Shown here piece by piece: positions 51,158 through 60,508 of a DNA stretch of 64,000 nt. Numbering within the stretch: position 1 is the first letter of the stretch; every line of letters starts with the position of its first letter. The translations under genes were made by a program, and so were the position numbers. The notes under the pieces are model-generated. The model was given only the letters and a program-made list of their open reading frames with translations. It made no database searches and was not told the DNA's origin. Source of the DNA: CAWAPD01 sp963783865 (GTDB lineage: Bacteria > Actinomycetota > Thermoleophilia > UBA2241); contig CAWAPD010000006.1 of assembly GCA_963783865.1 (NCBI GenBank), positions 1-64,000 on the forward strand. The letters run 5' to 3'.

Positions 51158-52156
51158 ATGGACATCGGCAAGGCCCTGAAAGACTCCTGGGAGCTGTTCG
51201 CCAAGGACGCGCTCGCGCTGATCGTGGCCTCCCTGATCACGGTGCTGCTGGGCACGCTCAGCCTGGGGATCGTGCTGGTCCCGCTCGTGGCGGGGCTCTA
51301 CCTGATGGTCATGCGCCGGGTGCGCGAGGGCCGGCCGGCCGAGATCGGGGACGTGTTCGCCTGCTTCGACCGGTTCGGCGCCTACTTCGTGGCCTTCCTG
51401 ATGTTCCTGGCGATCGGGTTCGCCTTCGCCGTCGTGCTGGCCGCGCCCGTCGTGCTGGCGATCGTGGCGGGGGTCGACCACGTGACCGGGCTGCTCGTGC
51501 TGGGCATCCTCATGAGCCTGGTCGTGCTGGCCTGCGAGATCGCGCTCGGCCTGTACCTGGGCACGATCTGGCTCTACGTCCTGCCGCTGATGATCGACCG
51601 CCGCGTCGGCGTGATCGACGGCATGCGCGAGAGCCGGCGGCTCGTGTCAGAGAAGGGCTTCTGGATCACGCTCGCCCTCTACCTGATCATCGGGCTCATC
51701 GCCGGCGGCATCAACAGCGTCGCCGGCTCGGCGGTCGGGGCCGTGACGTTCGGCTTCGGCGGGTTCCTGAGCTGGTTGATCTCGGTCGTCGTGCTGCCGT
51801 GGCAGATCGCCGCCTTCCTGGCGATGTACTTCCAGGCGACCGGTGAGGGCGTCTGGCTGCCGTCCGCGCGCCCGCCCGGGACCGACTGGCAGGGCGGCGG
51901 CAGGATCACGCCGAAGCCTGCCTGGCCCGGCGCCCAGCCGGGTCCGTTGGCCCCCGGGTCGCCGCCCGCCCAGGACTGGCAGCAGCCGGGTCCGCCCCAG
52001 GCCCCTGCGTGGGCGCCGCCTCCCCCGCCCGGCCCGCCTCCGCCGCCGCCGGCCGGCTGGACGCCGCCGCCGGCCCCCCCGGCGCCGCCGTCCGAGCCGC
52101 CTCAGACGGCGCCACCCGAGCCTCCGCAGACGGCGCCACCCGCCGCCGGCACCTGA
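51158..52156 (+). CDS. DUF975-like membrane protein with Pro-rich C-terminus
   Basis: A 332-residue membrane protein with five to six helices in the DUF975 / glycerophosphodiesterase membrane-domain pattern (start MDIGKALKDSWELFAKD; FACFDRFGAYFVAFLM; YVLPLMIDRRVGVIDGMRES). The last 100 residues are a Pro/Ala-rich tail with GPPPPPPAGW-type runs. The start follows GAGGGAG. Its role is unknown; it may be a membrane-protein scaffold. Downstream is a small membrane protein gene. Confidence 0.82.
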   Translation: MDIGKALKDSWELFAKDALALIVASLITVLLGTLSLGIVLVPLVAGLYLMVMRRVREGRPAEIGDVFACFDRFGAYFVAFLMFLAIGFAFAVVLAAPVVLAIVAGVDHVTGLLVLGILMSLVVLACEIALGLYLGTIWLYVLPLMIDRRVGVIDGMRESRRLVSEKGFWITLALYLIIGLIAGGINSVAGSAVGAVTFGFGGFLSWLISVVVLPWQIAAFLAMYFQATGEGVWLPSARPPGTDWQGGGRITPKPAWPGAQPGPLAPGSPPAQDWQQPGPPQAPAWAPPPPPGPPPPPPAGWTPPPAPPAPPSEPPQTAPPEPPQTAPPAAGT

Positions 52157-52239
52157 GCGTCGCGCGAATGGGTTCGCTTCGGGCTGGGGATGCGAGATAC
52201 TAGTCTCGAGCGCGGACGATCGACACGAGGAGACACGGC

Positions 52240-52371
52240 ATGGCGCGGACCTTCTGGAGCGGGTTCTTCACGACCCTCGGCTTCGCCGTCGTGGTCTTCG
52301 TCGTCCTCGGCGTCATGTTCCTCGTCACCTCGCTGCTGTCGCCCGGCGTCACGCACGTCGCCGGCTACTGA
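52240..52371 (+). CDS. 43-residue single-span membrane protein
   Basis: A short gene directly before the ABC-2 exporter genes; its TGA at 52369-52371 is 3 bp before their first ATG. The ATG at 52240 follows CGAGGAG. The product MARTFWSGFFTTLGFAVVVF and so on is one hydrophobic helix followed by a short tail (SPGVTHVAGY). Position suggests an exporter accessory or leader peptide. No family known to me. Confidence 0.75.
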   Translation: MARTFWSGFFTTLGFAVVVFVVLGVMFLVTSLLSPGVTHVAGY

Positions 52372-52374
52372 GGC

Positions 52375-53382
52375 ATGCCTGACGACGGTCGGGTCATCCA
52401 GGTCGCGGACCTGACCAAGCGCTACGACGACCTCGTCGCCGTGGACGGCATCTCGTTCGCCGTCGAGCGCGGCGAGGTGTTCGGGATCCTCGGTCCCAAC
52501 GGCGCCGGCAAGACGACGACGCTCGAGATGCTCGAAGGCCTGCGCAAGCCCGACGGCGGCAGCATCACGATCGACGGTCTGGCCGTGTGGCCCGATCCCA
52601 AGGCGGTCAAGCGCCGCATCGGCGTGCAGCTGCAGGCCACGGCCCTGTTCGACTACCAGAAGCTGCACGAGATCATCTTCCTGTTCGGTACCTGCTACGG
52701 CATCCGGCGCCCCAAGGACGACTGCGTCGCGCTGCTCGACCGGGTCGGCCTGGCCGAGAAGGCCGACGCGTACGCCGACCAGCTCTCCGGCGGCCAGGCG
52801 CAGCGCCTGTCGATCGCCCTGGCGCTGGTCAACGACCCGGTCGTCACGTTCCTCGACGAGCCGACCACCGGCCTCGACCCGCGCGCCCGGCGCGCCCTGT
52901 GGGACGTGATCCGCGAGATCAACGGCGACGGCACCACGGTGGTGCTGACGACCCACTACATGGAAGAGGCCGAGCGGCTGTGCGACCGCGTCGCGGTCAT
53001 GGACCTCGGCCACATCCGCGGCCTCGACATGCCGCGCACGCTGATCAACCAGCTCGGCGCCGAGGCGACCATCAGCTTCGACCTGAGCGAGCCGCTGCCG
53101 CTCGACGACCTCTGCGCCATCGACGGCGCCACCGGCTGTCGCGAGGCCGAGGAGGGATACGAGGTCGTGGCGCTCGACGCCCAGCGCGCCGTCACCTCGC
53201 TGCTCGCGCTGGGCGTCGAGCGCGGGGTGCGCGTCAAGCATCTCGACGTCAAGGGCGCCGACCTCGAGGACGTCTTCCTGCAGATGACCGGCCGCAAGCT
53301 GGTCGACGAAGACGAAGGCGCCGGAGAGGCGGCGGACGCCGACAAGAAGCGCCGCCGCTTCGGTCTCGGGGGCGGCCGCTGA
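52375..53382 (+). CDS. ABC-2 type exporter ATP-binding protein (DrrA-like)
   Basis: A 335-residue ATPase: Walker A GPNGAGKTTT, signature QLSGGQAQRL, Walker B TFLDEPTTGLD, His-loop TTHYMEEAERL. It has the C-terminal extension common in DrrA/CcmA proteins and a basic end (KKRRRFGLGGGR). The start is 3 bp after the small membrane protein gene, and its end overlaps the permease start (TGATG). It is a second ABC-2 exporter, distinct from the one at 18266-20097. Confidence 0.93.
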   Translation: MPDDGRVIQVADLTKRYDDLVAVDGISFAVERGEVFGILGPNGAGKTTTLEMLEGLRKPDGGSITIDGLAVWPDPKAVKRRIGVQLQATALFDYQKLHEIIFLFGTCYGIRRPKDDCVALLDRVGLAEKADAYADQLSGGQAQRLSIALALVNDPVVTFLDEPTTGLDPRARRALWDVIREINGDGTTVVLTTHYMEEAERLCDRVAVMDLGHIRGLDMPRTLINQLGAEATISFDLSEPLPLDDLCAIDGATGCREAEEGYEVVALDAQRAVTSLLALGVERGVRVKHLDVKGADLEDVFLQMTGRKLVDEDEGAGEAADADKKRRRFGLGGGR

Positions 53383-54509
53383 TGCGCACCTTCCTCGACT
53401 TCGTCTGGCACGACACCCAGATGACCATGCGCAACAAGCAGGCGCTGTTCTGGTCGTTCTTCTTCCCGGTCATGCTGATGGGCCTGCTGGGGATCGTCTT
53501 CGGCCAGCCGAACGCGTTCACGGCCAAGCTGGCGATCGTGCCGCAGGACCGGGCCGCCGCCACGGCGGTCGTGGCCGCCTTCAAGCAGGTGCCGGCGGTC
53601 AAGGTCAGCGTCGTGAGCGACGAGCGGCAGGCGCTGGCCGACCTCAAGAACGGCGACTACGCCGGCGTGCTCGTCCTGCCGCCCGGCCTCGCGCAGCGCG
53701 CGCTGACCGGGACGGCGGCCGGAGGGGGCCGCCAAAGCGCCGCCGCCGCACCGCTCGAGATGCCCTACTACTACGACAACTCGTCGATGATCCAGGCCAG
53801 CGAGGTGAACAGCGTCGTGCAGCAGGTCCTGCAGCAGCTGTCGTACTTCGCGACGGACACGAAGCCGGCGTTCGCCCTCAAGATGCAGGCCGTCGCCGCC
53901 GCCGGGTTCGACTACATCGACTTCCTCGTCCCCGGCGTCATCGCCATGGCGATCATGACCAACGGTATCTACGCCGTGTCGGGGACGTTCGTCACCTACC
54001 GTCAGAAGGGCGTGCTGCACCGGCTGCGCGCCACGCCGATGCCGCTCAGCAGCTTCATCGGCGCCAACGTGGTCGTCCACCTTGTGCGCTCGCTGATCCA
54101 GGCGGCGCTGGTGCTGGCCGTCGGGGTGTTCGTCTTCCACGTGCACGTCGCCGGCGTGCACCTGCTCGGCCGGGTGGCCGTGATGGCGCTGGTCGGCGCG
54201 GGCTGCTTCGTGACGATCGGGTTCTTCGTGGCCGCGGTGGCCAAGAACGTCGAGGTCGCGGCGGCGCTGGGCCAGGTGATCGGCACGCCGATGATGTTCC
54301 TGTCGGGTATCTTCTTCCCGATGGACAACGCGCCGGCCTGGATCCAGCCGGTGGTCAAGCTGATGCCATTGACGTATCTTGCCAACGGGCTGCGTGACGT
54401 GATCATCCACGGCACTTCGCTGTGGTTCGTGCGACTCGACCTGGCCGTGCTGGCCGTGTTCACGGTCGTGTTCATGGGACTCTCGGTGCGGTACTTCCGC
54501 TGGGAATGA
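53382..54509 (+). CDS. ABC-2 type exporter permease (YhgE/Pip-like layout)
   Basis: A 375-residue permease. One N-terminal helix is followed by a periplasmic domain of about 150 residues and then five helices, with the conserved GVLHRLRATPMP segment and the LSGIFFPMDNAPAW re-entrant region. The ATG at 53382 overlaps the stop of the ATPase gene. Substrate unknown; drug or lipid export is likely. Confidence 0.92.
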   Translation: MRTFLDFVWHDTQMTMRNKQALFWSFFFPVMLMGLLGIVFGQPNAFTAKLAIVPQDRAAATAVVAAFKQVPAVKVSVVSDERQALADLKNGDYAGVLVLPPGLAQRALTGTAAGGGRQSAAAAPLEMPYYYDNSSMIQASEVNSVVQQVLQQLSYFATDTKPAFALKMQAVAAAGFDYIDFLVPGVIAMAIMTNGIYAVSGTFVTYRQKGVLHRLRATPMPLSSFIGANVVVHLVRSLIQAALVLAVGVFVFHVHVAGVHLLGRVAVMALVGAGCFVTIGFFVAAVAKNVEVAAALGQVIGTPMMFLSGIFFPMDNAPAWIQPVVKLMPLTYLANGLRDVIIHGTSLWFVRLDLAVLAVFTVVFMGLSVRYFRWE

Positions 54510-54525
54510 GGAGGCTGGTGTTCGC

Positions 54526-54972
54526 GTGAGGAAGACTCTCAGGGAGATGGGGCGCACGTTCCTGCTGTTCGCGGGGCTCGTGCTGGCCTTCGTGCTCATC
54601 GCCTTCGTCCTCTACCCCGCCATAGGGTTGCTGCCGTCGATCCTGATCGGGCTGGCGGTGCTGTTCAGCTCGGTGCGGGCCTACACGATGGGTTACCGCT
54701 ACCTGTGCAGCAACTGCGGCACCATGTTCAAGGTGCCGCTCACCGTCGACTTCCTCACGCAGTCGGGTATCGGCAAGAACGCCGACGGCACCTATTACAC
54801 CTTCAAGCGCCTCACCTGCCCGTCCTGCGGCAAGGTGTCGAAGGCGGTGGTGATCCGGCGGCGGCTCGTCGACGAGGTCGCGGCGCAGGCCGACGAGGCG
54901 GCGCCGGCGGCCGAGCCGCCGGCGCCGCCTCGTCGGCCCCAGCGCAAGAAGGGCGGCAAGCGCCGGCGCTAG
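54526..54972 (+). CDS. small membrane protein with zinc ribbon
   Basis: A 148-residue protein with two N-terminal helices (about 12-52), then a zinc ribbon with CSNC at 61-64 and CPSC at 98-101, and an Ala/Pro/Lys/Arg-rich disordered tail. The GTG start at 54526 is used, with GAGGAGG some 13 bases upstream. It follows the exporter permease by 16 bp and may be co-transcribed with it. Function unknown. Confidence 0.78.
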   Translation: MRKTLREMGRTFLLFAGLVLAFVLIAFVLYPAIGLLPSILIGLAVLFSSVRAYTMGYRYLCSNCGTMFKVPLTVDFLTQSGIGKNADGTYYTFKRLTCPSCGKVSKAVVIRRRLVDEVAAQADEAAPAAEPPAPPRRPQRKKGGKRRR

Positions 54973-54997
54973 CACCCACGCTCGCCGCCCGGCAGGC

Positions 54998-57886
54998 TCA
55001 CCCGCTCCGGCACTCGGCGTCCAGCACCCCCAGGCGCGAGAGCGCCCCTGCCACCACGTCGGGCAGGTCGTCGGGCGCGGCCCGCACGACCGGCAAGTCG
55101 GGCAGGCTGCCGAGGAACTCCTTCTCGTACCCTTTCTGGGTGAGCCGCGGGTCGAGCACGACGACGGCGCCACGGTCGGTCTCGGTCCTGATCAGGCGCC
55201 CGAACCCCTGCCGGAACCGCAGCACCGCCTCGGGCAGGTAGAAGCTGCGGAACCAGTCGAGGCCGGCCTGTTCGGCGGCCTCGCGCCGGGCCTGGAACAG
55301 CGGGTCCTGGCGAGGGAACGGCAGCTTCGCGATGACCAGGCAGACGAGCGTGTCGCCGGGGAAGTCCTGGCCGGTCCACAGCGCGTCGACGCCGAGGAGC
55401 ACGGTGGCCGGCTGGGCACGGAACTCGTCGGCCAGGGCCGCCGCGCTGCCGTGCAGCCCCTGCGCGAGCAGGAGCACGTCGTCGACTTCGCAGTGGGCGC
55501 CGACCGCCTGGGCGACCTCGTGCATCTGGCGCCGGTTGGTGAAGAGCGCCAGCAGGCGTCCCCCGGTGATCTCGGTGAGGCGGCGCAGCCGCTCGGCCTG
55601 GCGGCGCGGCAGCTCGTGTGGCGCGACCTGGGCTGAGGGGTCGTGCTCGAGCACCAGGACGGCCTGGCGCGGGAAGTCGAACGGCGAGGGGAAGACGGCC
55701 TCGTCGACCTCGACGTCGCCGCTGAGGCCGGCCTGGGAGCGGTAGTAGGCGAAGCCGTCGCCGGTGGTCAGCGTGGCGCTGGTCAGCACAGCGGCGCGCA
55801 GGCGTTCCCACAGGGCGTCGTGGATGTGGGCGGCGGGGGAGAGGGGCGCGCGCGTCAGCGACCAGGAAGGCGCGGCGGCGCGGGTCGGGCGGGCGGGGCG
55901 GGCGGCGTCGCGCCGCCCGCCCCGCCCGCCCCGTGAGCCCCCGGCCGGCTCGAGTTCGACCCAGACGACATGGTCGGCGTCGGCTCCCTCGGGCAGCTCG
56001 CTGAGCAGAGCGGCCGCGCGACCCGCGTCGTCGGCCAGCGTGGCCACGCGGGGCCGGTCGCGATGCTCTTCGGGCAGCGCGTCGGCAGCCGAGGCCGCGG
56101 CGGCGGCGAGCGCGGCCAGGCCTTCGGCCAGCACCGCGCTCGCCTGGGCCGCGGCGTCCCACGCCGGCTGCTCGCGCAGCCCCGGCGTGAGGCGCACGGT
56201 CCGCGGGTAGCCGGCGGCGGCATCGGTGTCGGCGCCAGGCCCGGCGGCCAGCGGCGCCAGCTCCTCGAAGCGCGCGCTGAGCTCTCGCAGCCGCGGCGGC
56301 AGGTCGGACGCCGCCACTTCGAACGCGTCGGCCGCCGCCACGAGCGCGGCGGCGTCGATCGCCTCGGCGCGCCGGGCGGCGGCTCGCAGGCGCGCCGCGA
56401 GGGCCTGAGGCCCGCGACCGCCGCCGAGGTCGGCGGCGAGCAGCTCGATCGCCCTGCCGTCGACCTTCTCCGAGAACGCCGACGTCGCCTCGGCCGGCAG
56501 CAGGTGCGCCTCGTCGATCACGACGTCGTCGAACTCGGGCAGGACGTTGCGGCCGGTCAGCAGCAGCGCGTGGTTCACGCAGACGAGGTGCGCGCGCTCG
56601 GCTCGCCGCCGGGCCTGGCGCCAGGGGCAGCTCCCCGAGCGCGCGCAGCGACGGCCGGGGCAGGCAGCCGCGGTCGAGCGCAGCTCGCGCGCGAGCTGCG
56701 CGAGCGCGGAGAGCACGGTCGAGGCGCGGTACGGCAGCCCCGACAGGTCGACCTCGCCGCGGCGGCCGCGGCCGAGGATCCAGGCGAGACCGAGCAGGCG
56801 CTCGCGGTCGGGCAGCCCGGCCGCCGCGTCGGCGACCGCCTCATCGAGGCGACGCCGGCAGACGTAGTTCTCGCGGCCCATGAGCAGCGACCAGCGCCAG
56901 TCGCCGGGCAGCGTGGCCGCGACCAGCGGCAGGTCGTGGCTCGCGAGCTGGCGCTGGAGGACCTTGGTCTTGGTGCTGACGGCCACGCGGGCGCCGTTCG
57001 CCGCGCTGTGGAACGCAAGAGGCAGCAGGTAGGCGAGGCTCTTGCCCATGCCCGTGCCGGCCTCGTAGAGGCCGACCCCGCCGCCGTCGAGCAGGGTCTC
57101 GACGCGTTCGGCGAGGGCGACCTGCCCCGGGCGCGTGCGGAAGCCGACGAGGCGGCCTGCGAGGCCGCCGTCGGCGGCCAGCTCGGGCCGCCAGCCGTCG
57201 GGCGCGCAGTCGAGGGCGGGCGGCGCCTCGGGCGCTTCGCCGGCGCGCGGCGGCGGGCCCTCGTCGTCGGTGCCCGCCGGCTCCTCGCCGCCGGGGGCGA
57301 GCGGGAACCGGTCGAGGAGCTCCAGCGGCGCCCAGCCGGCGGCCTGCAGGAGGCGGCGCTCCGGCGGCGTCAGCGAGGCCGCGCGGCGACAGAGGGCGGC
57401 GAACAGGGCGAGCGTGACCTGGGCGTCGGCCAGGGCACGGTGGGTCGGCGTGCCGGCGTCGAGGACGGCGGCCAGCGCCCGCAGGTTGTGGTGGTCGAGC
57501 TCGGGGAAGAGGAGCAGCGCGGCGTCGAGCGTGTCGAAGACCGGCGCGGCGGGCGGGGCCAGCCCCGCCCGTCGCGCCTCCTCGGTCAGGAACCCGGTGT
57601 CGAAGCCGACGTTGTGGCCCACGACCGTCGCCCCGTCGAGCAGGCCGAGGAACCCGCTCCACGCCTCGGCGAAGGACGGCTGGCCCGCCACGTCGGCGTC
57701 GCAGATGCCGGTGAGGCGCGTGACCACGAGCGGCAGGGGGCGGCCCGGGTCGAGCAGGAGCGAGCGTCGCTCGACGACCTCGAGCCGCCGGTCCACGCGC
57801 ACCGCGGCCAGGTCGATGATGCGGTCGCGCGCCGGGTCGAGGCCTGTGGTCTCGGTGTCGATGAAGACGAGCTCGGGGGGCGCCAT
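54998..57886 (-). CDS. DnaQ-like exonuclease fused to DinG-type Fe-S helicase
   Basis: A 962-residue fusion. The N-terminal DEDDh 3'-5' exonuclease (about 1-170) has IDTETTGLD, HNVGFDTGFL and HRALADAQ. An XPD/DinG helicase follows with Walker A EAGTGMGKS, Fe-S cysteines near NYVC, CPGRRC and SCPW, and the DEAH box VIDEAHLLP. The C-terminal motor ends with RQGFGRLIR. This pairing is known in Firmicutes and Actinobacteria. It likely repairs or resolves nucleic-acid structures. A perfect 45-bp palindrome lies inside the gene. The ATG at 57886 is used; 57898 is possible. Confidence 0.92.
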   Translation of the reverse strand: MAPPELVFIDTETTGLDPARDRIIDLAAVRVDRRLEVVERRSLLLDPGRPLPLVVTRLTGICDADVAGQPSFAEAWSGFLGLLDGATVVGHNVGFDTGFLTEEARRAGLAPPAAPVFDTLDAALLLFPELDHHNLRALAAVLDAGTPTHRALADAQVTLALFAALCRRAASLTPPERRLLQAAGWAPLELLDRFPLAPGGEEPAGTDDEGPPPRAGEAPEAPPALDCAPDGWRPELAADGGLAGRLVGFRTRPGQVALAERVETLLDGGGVGLYEAGTGMGKSLAYLLPLAFHSAANGARVAVSTKTKVLQRQLASHDLPLVAATLPGDWRWSLLMGRENYVCRRRLDEAVADAAAGLPDRERLLGLAWILGRGRRGEVDLSGLPYRASTVLSALAQLARELRSTAAACPGRRCARSGSCPWRQARRRAERAHLVCVNHALLLTGRNVLPEFDDVVIDEAHLLPAEATSAFSEKVDGRAIELLAADLGGGRGPQALAARLRAAARRAEAIDAAALVAAADAFEVAASDLPPRLRELSARFEELAPLAAGPGADTDAAAGYPRTVRLTPGLREQPAWDAAAQASAVLAEGLAALAAAAASAADALPEEHRDRPRVATLADDAGRAAALLSELPEGADADHVVWVELEPAGGSRGGRGGRRDAARPARPTRAAAPSWSLTRAPLSPAAHIHDALWERLRAAVLTSATLTTGDGFAYYRSQAGLSGDVEVDEAVFPSPFDFPRQAVLVLEHDPSAQVAPHELPRRQAERLRRLTEITGGRLLALFTNRRQMHEVAQAVGAHCEVDDVLLLAQGLHGSAAALADEFRAQPATVLLGVDALWTGQDFPGDTLVCLVIAKLPFPRQDPLFQARREAAEQAGLDWFRSFYLPEAVLRFRQGFGRLIRTETDRGAVVVLDPRLTQKGYEKEFLGSLPDLPVVRAAPDDLPDVVAGALSRLGVLDAECRSG
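55887..55931. repeat. perfect 45-bp GC palindrome inside the dinG-like gene
   Basis: A 21-bp stem (55887-55907 with 55911-55931) around TCG, in frame inside the helicase gene. It encodes a low-complexity Arg/Gly/Ala/Pro linker (RGGRGGRRDAARPARPT). It shares the GGGCGGGGCGGGCG core with the intergenic terminator at 43059-43093. Confidence 0.85.
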
Positions 57887-57957
57887 CCCAGCCAGCATAG
57901 CAGAGGCTCCGGCGCGCGTCGGGCGCTTGCCGGGACCCTTGGTGGACGATGCCGGCG

Positions 57958-59064
57958 TCAGGCCGGCGCAGAGGCGCGGCGCGCGAGCGCCGCGCCGGTC
58001 ACGCCGGCCAGCAGGTCGAGCAGCTCCTGCGCGCCCTCGACGCCGGACGAGCGCAGGGCGACGGTCAGGGTGACCCCGTCTGGACGACCGGCCACGACGA
58101 TGTGACCTTCGCCGGTCGCGCCGCCGGTGGACGCCGGCGCCGCTGTCGCCGCCGTCGCGCCGCCGGCGTCCGCGGACGTCGCCCCGGCCGTGTGGCCGGC
58201 CCCGCTGGCCACGCACGAGGCCGCCGGCAGGGCCGCGCAGACGGCCCGCGCGAGGCGCTCGAGCACGGCGCCGGCGTCGGCCTCGGCCACGGCCTCGGCC
58301 GTCGCCGGCGCCAGGGCCGCGAGCGCCTCGCGCAAGCGCGCCAGCGCGTCCTCGCCGCGGCCCGAGTCGGCCAGCAGGCGGGCGTTGCGCAGGGCGACGG
58401 CCGCCTGCCCGGCCACGGCCTCGCCGAGGCGCAGCTCCTGACGCGTGTACCGTCGCGCCCGGCTCGCGTCGATGACCTCGATCAGCCCGATCGACGTGCC
58501 GCGGTAGACGAGCGGCAGGATGAGGAGGCTGCGGTCCCCGTCGCGGCGCAGCTGCGCCACCTCGGCGGCGTCGGCCCTCGGGTCGTCGACGTTGACGACC
58601 GCCGGCGTCTGCTCGTCGAGCACCCGGCGTGTCTGCGGGAACTCGCGCACGTGGTAGACGCCCGGGTCGGGCAGCCGCTTGCCGGTGGCGTCGTACTCGG
58701 CCAGGGTGCGCACCGTCTGGCGCGCGGGGTCGTACTCCGAGACCGCGCAGAAGTCGCAATCGAGCAGGCGCGTGAGCCGGCGGGCGATCTCGGCCAGCAG
58801 CGGCTGGAGGTCGGTCTGGCTGGCGACCGCGATCGAGGTCTCGACCAGGTTGTCGAGCTCGCGCTCGCGGGCCCGCTTGGCCGCCAGATGCGAGCTGCCG
58901 CCGATCGTGCGCGCCAGCTCGTCGATGTCGTCGACGGCGATGCGGCGATGGCCGCCGGCGGTGCGCGTGCAGGGCAGGAACCCGGTCGCCGTCCAGCGCC
59001 GGATCGTGACCGGGGACACCCCCAGCCGTCGGGCGGCCAGCTGGACGCTCAGGTAGGAGCTCAT
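57958..59064 (-). CDS. HTH-GAF transcriptional regulator (first of two paralogues)
   Basis: A 368-residue regulator. A MerR/excisionase-like HTH (about 1-50: VQLAARRLGVSPVTIRRW, then GHRRI) is joined to a GAF domain (about 70-230). A variable Ala/Gly-rich linker and a short C-terminal region follow. The GAF has a conserved DCDFCAVSEYD segment. It is about half identical by eye to the protein at 60568-61641 and shares the HTH-GAF plan of the HD-GYP-GGDEF protein at 7848. It is divergent from the saccharopine dehydrogenase-family gene. Its stop codon lies in a short GCCGGC hairpin loop. Confidence 0.88.
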   Translation of the reverse strand: MSSYLSVQLAARRLGVSPVTIRRWTATGFLPCTRTAGGHRRIAVDDIDELARTIGGSSHLAAKRARERELDNLVETSIAVASQTDLQPLLAEIARRLTRLLDCDFCAVSEYDPARQTVRTLAEYDATGKRLPDPGVYHVREFPQTRRVLDEQTPAVVNVDDPRADAAEVAQLRRDGDRSLLILPLVYRGTSIGLIEVIDASRARRYTRQELRLGEAVAGQAAVALRNARLLADSGRGEDALARLREALAALAPATAEAVAEADAGAVLERLARAVCAALPAASCVASGAGHTAGATSADAGGATAATAAPASTGGATGEGHIVVAGRPDGVTLTVALRSSGVEGAQELLDLLAGVTGAALARRASAPA

Positions 59065-59110
59065 CGTGCCGCGACCATACAGGCGGCCCGGCCGCGCGTC
59101 AACAACGAGC

Positions 59111-59250
59111 AAGTTCCGCGAGTAATGGTGAGCAAGTTTGAGCAAACACTGAGGCTGCCCCGCAGGCCGAAAACCTGCGAGAATCATCACTCGAACGGGC
59201 GGCCCGCGACCGACCGTCGCTGAAGTTCGCGATGGTCCCTACCAGAAGTT
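59111..59250. promoter_or_regulatory. four AAGTT sites in the divergent promoter region
   Basis: AAGTT occurs at 59111-59115, 59134-59138, 59223-59227 and 59246-59250, the first two within GCAAGTT and the last two within GAAGTTCGCG. The neighbouring AACAACGAGCAAGTT is nearly repeated as AACAACGCGCAAGTT upstream of the paralogous regulator gene at 61641. This is the best candidate for binding by the HTH-GAF proteins. Confidence 0.55.
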
Positions 59251-59296
59251 CGCGGCGCCGCGGAGGGCCCGGAGACGGGCGGAAAGGGTGATCTGC

Positions 59297-60490
59297 ATGC
59301 GTGTCCTGCAACTCGGCGTCGGTTCGGTGGGCGAGGTGACGGCCCGCACGGTCGCGGGCGAGCCCGAGATCGACCATGTGGTGCTCGCCGACATCGACGA
59401 GAAACGGCCCGCCGCGGTGGCGCCCAAGCTCCCGGCCGGCAAGGCGTCGACGCTCCAGCTCGACGTCCACGACAAGGACGCGCTGGTCAAGGCGCTCGCC
59501 GATGTCGACCTGGTCATCAACGGCCTGATCCCCGAGGTCAACCTCGAGGTGATGGACGCCTGCCTCGAGACGGGGACCAACTATCTCGACATGGCGGCGG
59601 CCGGCCCGCGCGACGTCGTCGGCACGGCCGACGTCGACGAGGAGCTCGCCAAGCACGACGAGTTCAAGCGGGCCGGCCTCACGGCGCTCGTCTTCTTCGG
59701 CATCGACCCGGGCGCCAGCGACGTGTTCGCGCGCCACCTCTACGACCAGTTCGACACGGTCGAGCGCCTGACGGTGCTCGACGGCGACAACGGCAGCGCC
59801 GACGGCTACGACTTCGCCCCCGGCTTCTCGCCGACGACGATGGTCGAGGAGTGCCTGATCCTGCCGCCGCACGCCTTCGAGGACGGCAAGATGACCCGCC
59901 GGCAGTCGCTGTCGTTCTCGCGGGACTTCGACTTCCCGGCCCCGGTCGGACGGCTGACGTGCTGGAACGTCGACCACGAGGAGTCGCAGCTCATGCCGCT
60001 CTTCCTCGGCGACAAGGGCCTGCGCAACGCCGACTTCTTCATCGCGCTCGACCCCGGCTGGGTCGACCTGCTGCTGACCTGGCGCAAGCTGGGGTTCGAC
60101 CACAACAAGGAGATCGAGTTCGACGGCGCCCGGTTCCGGCCGCTCGACCTGCTCGTCTCCCGGCTGCCGAAGTCGGTCGACCTGATCGGCAAGCTGCACG
60201 GCGCCGTCTGCGTCGGGGTGCTGGCCGAAGGCACGATCGGCGGCAAGGCCGCGCGTCGCTACATGTACCAGATCACCTCGCACGACGAGGCCTACGAGAA
60301 GTACGGCGTCCAGGGGACCGGCCTCCAGACCGGGGTCCCGGCCGCCTGCGCGGGGATCATGCTGGCCAAGGGGCTGGCGCCGACGGGCGGCGTGTTCGCC
60401 CCCGAGCAGATCGACCCGAAGCCGTTCCTCGATCTGATGACCAAGCACGGCACCCCGTGGGGCGTGGTCGACCTGCCGGTCGAAGCGTAA
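59297..60490 (+). CDS. saccharopine dehydrogenase family oxidoreductase
   Basis: A 397-residue Rossmann-fold protein. The N-terminal VLQLGVGSVGEVTART is the dinucleotide site, LVINGLIPEVNLEVMDACLETGTNYLD is the family landmark, and the C-terminal half contains the catalytic-like domain with FFGIDPGASDVFARH. Family members include saccharopine and carboxynorspermidine dehydrogenases; the substrate here is unknown. The ATG at 59297 is used (GGAAAGG upstream). It is flanked on both sides by HTH-GAF regulators, which may control it. Confidence 0.87.
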   Translation: MRVLQLGVGSVGEVTARTVAGEPEIDHVVLADIDEKRPAAVAPKLPAGKASTLQLDVHDKDALVKALADVDLVINGLIPEVNLEVMDACLETGTNYLDMAAAGPRDVVGTADVDEELAKHDEFKRAGLTALVFFGIDPGASDVFARHLYDQFDTVERLTVLDGDNGSADGYDFAPGFSPTTMVEECLILPPHAFEDGKMTRRQSLSFSRDFDFPAPVGRLTCWNVDHEESQLMPLFLGDKGLRNADFFIALDPGWVDLLLTWRKLGFDHNKEIEFDGARFRPLDLLVSRLPKSVDLIGKLHGAVCVGVLAEGTIGGKAARRYMYQITSHDEAYEKYGVQGTGLQTGVPAACAGIMLAKGLAPTGGVFAPEQIDPKPFLDLMTKHGTPWGVVDLPVEA

Positions 60491-60508
60491 GCGCACGTTG
60501 GGGGGGCA

